From Asterias rubens (taxonomy: Eukaryota; Echinodermata; Asteroidea; Forcipulatida; Asteriidae): DNA of 64,000 nt. Shown piece after piece: positions 11,663 to 22,300 of the stretch. The DNA lies in contig NC_047076.1 in NCBI RefSeq assembly GCF_902459465.1, forward strand, positions 14,450,367-14,514,366, in the 5' to 3' direction. Position numbers and translations under genes: made by a program. The notes under the pieces are model-generated. The model saw only the letters and a program-made list of their open reading frames with translations, had not been told where the DNA came from and did no database searches. Numbering within the stretch: position 1 is the first letter of the stretch; each line of letters opens with the position of its first letter.

Positions 11663-12243
11663 GTAAGACAGCGCTTATTAAAATGCTTCAAAACTTATTC
11701 TTTTTCAATGGTTGACAGAACTAAATTTTAAAGAAAAAAACATACTGACTTCAGGTTGTAAGATTATCTCAATAGTTTCAGTTTTGTTTTGTGCTAGTGG
11801 GGTGTGATTAAAGGTATAAAAGGGCCATACATGTATCTCTGTGGAGTGTATCATGATTCATTTATTTTCTAAAGGTAAAGTCAAGCATATTATCACCCAT
11901 ATGTTTAGTCAATGTATCTATTTTATTATTAAGAAATAGACCCTACCCTGCAAAATATGTTTTAGATCTCTTTTTGCAGTTTCTTTGCAAAGTACTCAAA
12001 ATCTGGCACCCAAGTCCTTGGTACTCGACTGGTACATTTGGTACTTGGATAATTAATGCTTTGGTACTCAGAGAACTTAGTACTTGCACTTGAAATAATA
12101 GCACTTTATACTGAAATTGGATCCTAGTTGTAAAAATGTTGTTTTGTGTTTTGACATTTAGCATTTGACTGTTGTCTTCTGATGTAAACTGCAGCATCAT
12201 CTAATGACTCTGTTGATGACAGTGGCGTAGTAGCTGATTCAAA

Positions 12244-15200
12244 ATGAACTCATTAAATGTAAGTGTAACTAGTTGAGTCATACATTGTCCTTGTTAAAGG
12301 CGTTATAAAAAGCTCTCATTGCCGACTATGCATTACCACTTGTTTCAAATTACAGTGTTCTTTGACTGCAACAGGTTTTCAATAGAGTTACATGTAGGTG
12401 CATTGCATCGGCTTAGTTATAGTTACTCTTATTTATTTGTTTGTTGTCAAAATGTTCATCTGCTAAAATTGTAGTCAACTTTTGACAACTATAGCAAAGA
12501 TCAACAAGGGCACACGGTTTCCAACTGGTATGCAAAATTGTTATTGTTTCAAGGAAAGCAACATGTGTACAGTAATCGAAGCTGAACTAAAACACAAGGT
12601 CAGTCCAAAACCCTCTCATGACCGCTTGATCTGTATTCCTGTTAACTTCCATTGCTATTTTTGTGTTTATTTGCCTTTTTAGCAAACCTACATGTAAAGT
12701 CCTACAGTGGGGAGAAAAGTTCTGACAAAATCAGTCACTGTTCTTCCCCTGAATGTCGGACAGACCACAAGCCATCTAATCTGACCACCGGCAGGCACTC
12801 ATTACACACACTCTTAGCCTGTCCAGCGCGGCAGGCACTCATTACACACACTCTTAGCCCGTCTGGCGCGGCAGGCACTCTTTACACACACTCTTAGCCC
12901 GTCCGGCGCGGCAGGCATTTATTACACACACTCTTAGCTCGTCCGGCGCGGCAGGCACTCATTACACACACTCTTAGCCCGTCCTGCATCCTCCATGAAC
13001 CCAAGATACTCTGACCCAGTCTCCAAACAATTTAACTGCAATCATTCAGTCAAGGTTCCTCATTTTTATTATTTGTGACCGGGATGTAGGTCCAGTGAGA
13101 TCCATTTATTAACTAGCAGATCTCTGACAGCTGAAGTTGTAGCTGAACTACACTGATTGCAACAAGTCATGCACTAACCACTTCTCATCATATTAAACAT
13201 TCTCAATGAACTATCCATGCCTGCTGTACTGCTTTGCAAGTCTAACTTTGCTGCAGATCCAGATTGGGATTTAGTTTCAACCTTCATGTACCTGCAACTC
13301 ATGTCTTGCGAGCTTGCCCGGCCAGTTCAAACATCAGCACTGCCCTGGTTGCTTGACATACTTTATAGACTGTATTGAATATAACCTCATTGTGGATTAA
13401 ACTCTTGTCCTACTTACCAATAATGTATATTTCTCTGAAGCCAAAGAGTAGGAAACGTCAGTTCAATCTAGCAGCCTCCTGTGGACATTCATTCTTCACT
13501 TGTTAAGTTCCAATGTTTGACTTAAGTGTTTTAATTGCTTGCCTCGTGCATTGAAAACCAGCGTTGATATCCAACTATTACTATGTACCATGTGGCACAA
13601 CTAGATGTTCTACTGTGAGGCCTCTGGAAATAGGCCCTGTCACTCACAGTCCCTCATCAGGGGAATAGACATGCTCTACTGACCTCATTGCCAGTCCATA
13701 TGTGTTTAGTATTTGGCATTAAAAGTAAAACAAATTATATTTATTTTTCTTCCAGAGGGCAATTACTTCACCATTCTCAATATTTAGGAAAAGATCTGAT
13801 CCACTCCAACTCAATCCTGAAGCTATGCCAGCAATGTTAGATGTTGAAGAGGAAGAAGATGGATTCACCATAGTTGGTCAATCTTGGAGTGAGAGGAACA
13901 CATTGTACCCCCCACCAGCAGTACCACCACCTCCCTCATATCAACAGGTAGGGTACATTTCCTATCACCACCAGCTCCCTCATATCAACAGGTAGGGTAC
14001 ATTTCCTATCACCACCAGCTCCCTCATATCACATGTAGGGTACATTTCCTAACAGGCTCTACTAATACAGAGTTTTCTAGGACAAATGATCACTGGTCCC
14101 TGTGGCCGCCTCAGAGCTCTGGGTGACGTCACCAGGGATTTCGGCATGCAGTAATCACGGTCTCAGATCTCTTGGCGTGCCAAGCTCTCCGGGATGACGA
14201 CGTAGTATGCTGTCGTTGCGGGCGTGAGTCTCCGTTACTCTGCTACGATACCAACCTTCAACTCGGCACCATTGCAAATTCGGCACCCACAAACTCGGCA
14301 CATGTACAACAAACAAAAACTCGGCACCCAGTTAAAAAAGTTTGATTTTCACACTGCATGATATTCTAAGATTCACGAGACCTGTTTTGTTCTCATACGA
14401 GTGCTTTTTCGACGGGCAACCCAAAACCCTCTTCTGGCAAGCTTTTTCGACGGGCAACTCAAAACTCCTTCTGTTCTGGCTTTCAAAGAACCTTCTTTGT
14501 AATTCCCAATCCTTAAATACTTTATTATAATTATGTGATTACTTTTTTCGCAACATTGTCGTATACGCTCCACGTTCTTAACCACACGATTTACTTGTGG
14601 GCATCGCCATGACAGCTACGAGGTGTAGAGAAAAACACTTGGTCGACTCGGCACGGCGCTAAAATCGACTACTTTGGCTTAGTGTGCCCAGGCATGGCAT
14701 GACGTAATCTGAAGCTCTGAGACCGCCACACCGGCAACGCCACAAAGCCGCTGGATGTCACTGTGGGTTTTGAGGGACAGCTGCCGAGCATTAAGATCTT
14801 TCCCAACCACATTAAGATCTTTCCCAACCACATCCCCAACTATTCATATTAGAGTATAAAACATTCATTGGTGTCCATCATTCAAATAAACATCAACATT
14901 TTGTATGTATGGAATTTCATGTATGGAATTGGATGTTTAATCAAATAGAATTGTAAGTACTGAGTATACAGTGCTAAAATACATCCTTGTATATGGTTAA
15001 AAACAAAATGAATAATATCTTTATCCCCTTTAGCGCCATGAGCACTTTTGTGGATTTGTTCGCTTTATAAGTTTTTATTATTATTATGGTTTATTATTTG
15101 GAGCAAATTTAACATCTATATTTAAAATAAAATATAATAAATTATGTCATGAATCACTAGCTGCTTATCGGTTGTGAGCCTTGGTTACCCTCTGAAATTC

Positions 15201-15890
15201 CAGCGATTCTTTATTTGGACAAAATTATGTTTCTGGTTTGTAGTCAGCACATCCGTTTAAAAAGAATCGCATCAATGGTATTCATTTTATTACTTGAAAA
15301 TGTGATGCGTCTCCGTCTAATAATTTGGATGAAATATTTTATAATGACTTGAGCAATGGTTTGTTTTGTTTGTTTTGCTCTAGGTATCTGGATATTGTCT
15401 TCCCGAGTACAAGGATGTTAGTAGGAGCTGGTCAGAGCCTCCAGCTTCCACAGATGGTCCGTTACAACAAACTCCAAACAGACTCATTAGCCAAGACATC
15501 AACACAGACTATAGTCAACCTCATGTTACCAACTGCAGCTCAAATCATCCTTACCTACATGATGTGCCATTCAAACTCTCCTCACGCATTCACACCCTTA
15601 ATACTGAGGACACCTTCTATAGGGATTATGTACCCCATTTAGACTTGTCAGAACTGACATATGATTTCTCTGTTGAGCATCAAATGTTAGTATCCCATGC
15701 CTTATTGAAACAATGTTGCAGTGAAGAGAATGATATTGCATGTGATGATAGCAGCGACCATTTCCAAGAGGAGCATTTAATTCAGCAATTTGGCCAGCAA
15801 GCAGTTGTCGCACAGGAGATGTTTGATTTGATAGGAATGGACTCAAGAGGTAACCAGTGCTCAGGTGTTCAAGACCTAATATCATTTTGA
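12244..15890 (+). CDS. UMAD1: UMAD1-like, UMA-domain protein
   Basis: Spliced CDS: start exon 12195-12258 (ATG at 12244, encoding MNSLN), exon 13756-13947, exon 15384-15890 (TGA 15888-15890). All junctions are GT-AG at phase 0, giving 237 residues. The N terminus has SPFSIFRKR and EEDGFTIVGQ, matching the FRK and DGFxLLG boxes of human UMAD1. The UMA (UBAP1-MVB12-associated) domain spans about residues 129-172, with DVPFKLSSRI and YDFSVEHQML as its two boxes. UMA domains occur in ESCRT-I components (MVB12, UBAP1), so a link to endosomal sorting is likely but the protein's own role is poorly known. The middle (about 50-125) is proline- and serine-rich, and a tail of about 65 residues follows the UMA domain, longer than I recall for human. 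The start was chosen because this ATG alone joins in phase; the exon carries an upstream ORF (MTLLMTVA) before it. Orientation next to RPA3 supports the call. Confidence 0.88.
12791..12988. repeat. 40-bp minisatellite, five copies, UMAD1 intron
   Basis: The unit 'gcaggcactcattacacaca' followed by 'ctcttagcccgtccggcgcg' starts at 12791, 12831, 12871, 12911 and 12951 with a few substitutions. Confidence 0.95.
13930..14048 (+). repeat. 44-bp tandem duplication covering the UMAD1 exon donor
   Basis: The end of the second coding exon and its donor (CAACAG|gtaggg, GT at 13948) are repeated 44 bp downstream (second CAACAG|gtaggg, GT at 13992), with a third degenerate copy that has lost the CAG. Using the first donor keeps the frame with the next exon. 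Using the second would add 44 nt and an in-frame TAG within the added sequence. Confidence 0.9.
14060..15383. other. UMAD1 intron, remainder
   Basis: A locally GC-richer block (about 14080-14800) holds short repeats such as 'actcggcacc' (three to four times near 14275-14335) and 'ttcgacgggcaac' (twice, near 14408 and 14446). It is probably a decayed transposon, but no family is recognised. Near 15035-15105, 'gcgccatgagc' followed by an ATT-rich tail resembles the 3' end of a retroelement, also seen at 30465. Confidence 0.4.
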
Positions 15891-16029
15891 CTGTCATCAC
15901 AAATCACTGGATGTCAATAATGATTAAACGCTCTGCACAGTGTCACCAATTTACTTTAGGAAATGGAAAAGGATCACCTTATCTCAAGCTATCATCTCTG
16001 AGACTATTAAATATAGATAAGTTGCAATA

Positions 16030-16130
16030 GACGCCATCTTTACGGGCAAATTGCATTTTGGCTTGCAGACGCGTCAAGTGCTCAGTTTATAACACTGTTT
16101 AAAATTGCCCGTAAAGATGGCCGATTTACA
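16030..16130. repeat. Short foldback downstream of UMAD1
   Basis: 'cgccatctttacgggcaa' is mirrored by 'ttgcccgtaaagatggccg' across about 50 bp. The UMAD1 3' untranslated region may extend through it; ATTAAA variants at about 15923 and 16180 are the only poly(A)-like signals seen. Confidence 0.6.
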
Positions 16131-16299
16131 TTATGTGGGAACTATCTATTAGGTTTGTCTTCTTCTACAACCAGTTCAATTAAAGTTTGGTTTCATTGCA
16201 GCTTGCTGTCTGTTTCTTCCTCCACTGCTGTACTAATCTAAAACATCGGTGCTTTTGGATATTTTACATATAAGGCGTCATGTAAATAAGGGAATATTG

Positions 16300-16868
16300 A
16301 CTAGTTCTTTCACGGCCATTTAAAACAGGCAGGGTCAAATTGCCATGTGATAAAAGCCTTTGCCTTTGGCTTCAAGGGCCTTTATCACACGGCAATTTGA
16401 CCCTGCAAGGTTTTAAATGGCCGTTAAAGAACTAGTAGCTACCCTTTTATTCCCATTCATAAATACCTTTTTGGTTAAAAGGTGTAATATAGTAAGAAAC
16501 TCTGTAAAACTTATCCGTTTCTGAGTGCTTGAGCTCTGTATGTTTCCACCTCCATAGTATGTACAGTACATGTTACATGTACGACGTCCATACGTGTGTG
16601 TTGCATGCCTCTTTCGGACAGTTTCCGGTTCCGTTCGTGCGCATGCACGTATAGTCTTGGTGCAACATGCTGGTTTTCCTTTTCACACACAGCCAACTCA
16701 CGACAGCACCTGCATTGCCCGCACCAAGAAACGTCTTGCATCAAGACTAGCGCGGAGTATCCGCTCACAACCGGTTATAAACACTGGTCATCATCAAAGG
16801 TTTAAACACCTCCACGTTACGCGCTCTCCACCAATAGGAATAGCGAAACTGTCTGAGGTATTTATGAA
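16300..16868 (-). mobile_element. Non-autonomous element, family G, copy 2 (inverted)
   Basis: Reverse-orientation relative of 2352-2880. It begins with the hairpin 'cagggtcaaattgcc'...'ggcaatttgaccctg', continues through 'agctacccttttattc', then the pair 'gtcttggtgcaa' and 'gtcttgcatcaagac', and ends 'ctgtctgaggtatttatga'. Open frames here on both strands come from the inverted structure. Confidence 0.7.
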
Positions 16869-18740
16869 TACATTTTATTTTATTGTATATTGTTCTCTCA
16901 TAATATAGGCTCTATTTTAATGAAAAATAACATACAGTACTATAAGTAAACCCTCTATTTCTACACGTACAAATCCAATATTGGTGAATACTTCTCAAGG
17001 GTCATTTATATTTCCTATTTAAAAGAATTATCGGTATTTTTAAAATGGGTTTCCAATATAAAATAGAGGACACATGTTTACGATTGTCATCTGTTTATAA
17101 TGTTCAGTACAGTATGTTTAGTGTATGATCATTACCAGAAGATTGAATAGGTTGTCTTGGGAAGTTACTCTCACAGCATAGATTTTTCAGTATGATCCTA
17201 GCCTTGCTCAAGGCAGTCGCATTATTCACTTCGATAAAGAGGCCAACAGCCTTGTCAGGTTTGTTACTTCTGAGTTTAGTGTATTTCCTTAAACAAAATT
17301 CCAATATTGGTAAAATAGTGGAACGTGAAGGCTTTGATTCGCTGAGTACACGCATACAGCTCACCAGAGCACGCACACACTAATACTACTGCACACACAG
17401 CTCGGGCTGGAAAGAAGCTCGGACGAGTGCAGTTGTGCAAATACAGTTATACTGAAAACAATATCCACAAAATATTGTTCACATCATACTTGTTAATCAT
17501 ATCTTGCCTCATATTGTAGGATGAAAGTAATTGGTCATGTTAAGTTTTTGAATTAGGAATAAAGTAAACATTTTATGCCAGCAAAACTCGCAAACAAAAC
17601 ATAAACAGTATTCAGGGTTGTTATTTTCCTTCAGAATTGTGAAGACCATATTGTTCAGTGTAAATTTTTGAAAAGGTTGTTTTATATGTGTTTAACTGCC
17701 AACTGGATAGGGTTAGACGGAGACAAGTCTGAAAATCAATGAAAACTTTGGGTCAATTTTATAAAGCTGTTTATGGGTTAGCAAGTTTATTGTGCATCGT
17801 ATCAGAGTATCTAAAGTAGTTCATTTACAATCTGGTAGACTTGTCAATGTACATGTATGAATGTGAGCATTCACAATGAGTTTGCATGCATTGCTGCATC
17901 ATTCATCATCTACTTACAAGAACCATCAGCAAGTCAGTATGTCTTTTGCTTTGTGTACTTTCAACAACAGTTATGGAATAGGGACACAATGATACATGTA
18001 AAGAGCAATAATAATGTGCTGTTTATTAAATGGACTTCAAGTTTTAAGAAAAAGGGGGAAATTTAAGATGATGAGGGGACATAAACTTAAAATGAAAACA
18101 TCTCTTTGTAACTTGATCAGGGGACAGGGATGCTTTCTGCTGTTGTTATGAGTTCAAAGCTTGGTTGGTGCAATCTATGCTAATATTCGACAGAGGCAAA
18201 GTGTACAATAATTAATTAGCGTTAAAGCTTACACAGTAAAAACTAATGGGGAGAAGTTGATACTGTAACACATTGTGAGAAACGACCTTGTAATGTAAAT
18301 GTTATTAATTTTAGTTTTACCCATAATTATACATCGATGTGTGTTAGGATAGGTCATTGACTCCAATTAAATTACCTTCAATCAATAAGTTGTTTGCTTT
18401 AAAAAAAAAAGTATGTTTTTTAAAAAGGGTGGGGGCTGTGATGCTTGCAAGCAAAATATTCATTGACATAACATTAGGTTGGGTTTCTCTCCATTTTCTT
18501 TAGGGTTTAATGGACCTCCACACAAGATTTTGATCCAACATTGACGAAAATACAAAAAATCATCTTTCCCGCACGGCAGTGCTGTTCATCAAAAAGAGAG
18601 CGCGAAAATGTAATCGGTACTCAAAAGTATCGATACTTAATTTGAAGCAAGTCGGGTTCATTTAACATTGTATGCGGTACGGTATGCGTGTGCATATACG
18701 CAGCATACCAAAATATCGTGTTCGCATTTTATCTAGTCTG
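16869..18740. other. UMAD1-GLCCI1 intergenic DNA, nothing recognised
   Basis: AT-rich sequence without an exon, tandem array or clear element. Open frames at 17104-17383 and 17857-18066 lack family resemblance and splice context. Confidence 0.45.
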
Positions 18741-19032
18741 CCCAAGCCTATGGTGTTTCATATTGGATAGTGTACTACGCGCAGTTGTAAATCGCCAAAG
18801 TGCGCCCGCCACGGTATGATTTAGTTGACTGGACGGCTTGAAATCTAGACTATACTGTGTAGCTTGCACAGACTAACTCATAGAGCTATATATAGCTAGC
18901 TCTATGGGACTAACTCTATATATAGTCTAGATTTCAAGCCGTCCAGTTAACTAAATTATACCGTGGCGGGCGCGCTTTGGCGATCAAACCGCGCGTAGTA
19001 CACTATCCAATATCAAGCACCATAGTCTTGGG
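18741..19032. repeat. 292-bp near-perfect palindrome upstream of GLCCI1
   Basis: The two arms of about 125 bp mirror each other, for example 'ttggatagtgtactacgcgc' against 'gcgcgtagtacactatccaa', and 'ttgaaatctagactata' against 'tatagtctagatttcaa'. The centre is 'agctatatatagctagctct'. It ends about 200 bp before the GLCCI1 TATA box. Confidence 0.9.
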
Positions 19033-19235
19033 TCAAGACTACCTTTTATTTGGCGCACGATCGAGTGCGTGTGTTTTATGATACGACTTGTGTAGGGAAG
19101 AGAACTGGAAGCGGTGGGATGTACATGTACGTCGTCCGTATGCACAGTACACACACGGGGGACGCACACACAACATCAGCAGTGGATCCGGCCGACAGCT
19201 AGCTCTTCCCGAGCGGTCGTGAGAATGTAACCTCG

Positions 19236-19242
19236 TATAAAA
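19236..19242 (+). promoter_or_regulatory. TATA box of GLCCI1
   Basis: TATAAAA, 102 bp before the GLCCI1 start codon. With usual spacing, transcription would begin near 19266 and give a 5' untranslated leader of about 75 nt with no upstream ATG in it. Confidence 0.55.
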
Positions 19243-19343
19243 CAGCTGGATTTCCATCCTTTTCCTTGCTTTTTGTGTGCTCCTCTGAACAACTTACATA
19301 TAGAGGTACCATTACGAAGGAGTGGTCATTTTTTATCACCAAA

Positions 19344-22300
19344 ATGTCTTCACAACCACCGCAGCGTTCGCGAAGAAATGCTTCTCCTAGAGCAGGGCCT
19401 CAGCCGATGCGAGCTACGCTACCCGTCACGTTACAGGTCAGACAGAGCAGCCCAACACGGGCTAGCAACGGGCGACGCTCTAGCCCAGCGCTAGCTTCGT
19501 CCCCGACGCAACCATGGACCACCGGAGAAAATCATAAAGTGAAACACAGGCGGTCGCCAGATCATAGAGCATCACCAGAAAGAAGTCCTAGCTCACCAGG
19601 TTTCAGGGGTGAGGGATTAGTTTTTATGGGTTTTTTTCTGTGTCTACAAACTATTCACAACAAAGTCAAGATTATTTCGGGATTTTTGTTGAGATTATAG
19701 CTGCCCTATTACTATTATTTTTTTAGGGCCTAATAAAATAATAGTATTAGTTATTTCATTTTATGAATTTAATTAATTAAGTGGGTGGTTGGTAATTTTG
19801 TAGAGCAGGGCTCAATTTCATGGCTCTCTGCTTACCGCCGAATTCTGCGCTTACGATCACCATTCTCCGCTTACGTGCAAGCACCGGGTTTCTGCGCTAG
19901 CTCCGAGTTTCTGCGCTAGCTCTGTGTAAGCGTAGAACATGTAGAAGCCTAGTTACATGGATTACGCAAGGGCAGAAGCCAAAATTCCCGCTAACCCTAG
20001 CCCCATCACAAATCGGTCCATCCACTCCCTATCCTGAGATTGGATACGAAGTGGATTGTGAGACATGATTTATGGGGCTAACACGTAACAGGGAGTGGAT
20101 TGGACCCATTTATGCAGCTACGCTAACTCGTGAAATACGCTTGACGTAAGCACAGAATTCCCTGCTTCTGTAAGCGCCGACTCTATGCTTTATGCACGGT
20201 AAGCAGGAGCCATGAAATTGGGCCCAGAACTTTTGAAACTCTTGATTTGAAGTTAAAAAGGTATGATTTTGAAATGTTGTGGGTGTAGGCCCTATTTCTT
20301 TCCTTTTTATACATGATGTCCTGCTCCAGGGGAAGTTGAAGTGATGTAACATCAAATCAACTTCACTGGTGTTTCCGGATTGATGCTTTGCCAACCTTCT
20401 TTAAAATACTAGCCAGTTCCCATAATTCACATTCTGATTTGACTGTGTTCAGTTTTACCATAGTAATCTAACTCCTCTGTGATTCATTGGAATTGGATAA
20501 ACTTAAACATCTTGTTCTTTTTTTGAACCACTGGCGTTGGTAGTCTGGGTAAAACTGGACGTTTTTTCAACATTTGGATCCCAGGTTATTCTTAACCCCT
20601 CCTCCTCCCCTCGACATCTGCCCCATAATCAAAAGTGTCCCAATTCTGAATCTATAAAACATCTACTTATGGCAGATTAAGAACTAAGTCTAGGATTTTG
20701 AGTTAACAGCGTGCGATCATACAAAGAGCAGGCCTTCCGACGACCTCCTGACCAATATTGACCAACTGCATCGTGTAGCAAAACGTCAAAAATGTTCATT
20801 TTGTTGTATGCCTGTCTGCAGATTTTTGTTAATAAAGGGCCCAATAAAAACAACATCTAAATCAAATCATCGTTGCAGTTGCACTTAAAAATGGGTCTGT
20901 TTGAATGTCACGTGTTAGTTTGTCGTAATCGTACTTAGGCGATAAACACAGATTCCCAGTTGGGATATAAATCTTATTCAGATGTTACGCGTGGACATTT
21001 TTTTTCTGTGCACCAAAATTGCCACAACTTGCTTGTAGGTGGTGCAACACCACTTGTGTATTGGTTAGGCCTGGACCACTAGTGTCGTAGTTGTGACTCA
21101 GGATTGCTTAGTCGAGTTGCGACTACCGCTTTTTAACTACTCAATTAGTCGTGCTGCCATGACTACTTGAAAAATAGTCGCAAATTCCTGTTTGGTGAAC
21201 CATATTGTGTCGCTCTCGACTAGTCACAACAACATAATTACAAAACACAATCAGACATCAATGACATAATCCTTCAATCCTTTCAGCTTGAATTAAACTG
21301 ATTTCACACTTACAGAATTGAATTGTTGCCTCCCAAAAAAATTCTTTTTGAAGGAAAAAACAATGGCGCCCAAATCATTCAGTCCATACCACCAGCATGG
21401 TCGCTGCAATGTTTTGCTAGCTAGTGCTGTACCGGCAATCAATGTTTTTAGATATACGGTGGAAATCAGACCAGTTCGATGCATTAACGTACATAACTGT
21501 GAGTCGGTTAATAGACCATATAAGCTCCTTGACCACATTCATACATTTGACCATTTAAAATAAACTATTCATCGCTCAAAACCAAAACTCAACCTGTCAA
21601 CAAGTTGTTGTAGGAATCTGGGCCTAGCACTACATTAGTAGCACTGAAGGGCACATTCACAATGGGCAGCTGAGAATAAGTCATGTACATGACATTAAGT
21701 GATAGAAGCGCCAACAGTGTGTTCAAAGAAAATTCATTAAATGAAACTTACTGAATCATCAACGACATTCCAGACAAACAATTTGTACCGTTAGCAAATA
21801 GTATTGAAAATACATTTACTGGCAGATTTAATAAAATCAGGGTTTTGGTACTTCTTGTAGGACACAAAACACAGTTTCCACAGATTTTACGTTAAACTTA
21901 AAGGCAGTGGACACTTTTTGGTAATTACTCAAAATAATTGTTAGCATAAAACATCTATTGGTGTGAGGAGTAATGGGGAGAGGTTGATGGTATAAAACAT
22001 TGTGAGAAATGGCTCCCTCTGAAGTGGCATAGTTTTGGAGAAAGAAGTAATTTTCCATGAATTTGATTTCGAGACCTCAGATTTAGAACTTGAGGTCTCG
22101 AAATCAACGATCTTAACGCACACAACTTCGTGTGACAAGGGTGTTTTCTTCTTTCATTATTATCTCGCAACTTTGATGACTGGTTGAGCTCAAATTTTCA
22201 CAGGTTAGTTATTTTATGCATATGTTGAGATACACCAACTGTGAAGGCTAGTCTATGACAATTACCAATAGTGTCCACTGCCTTTAAACAGTTTGAAGAT

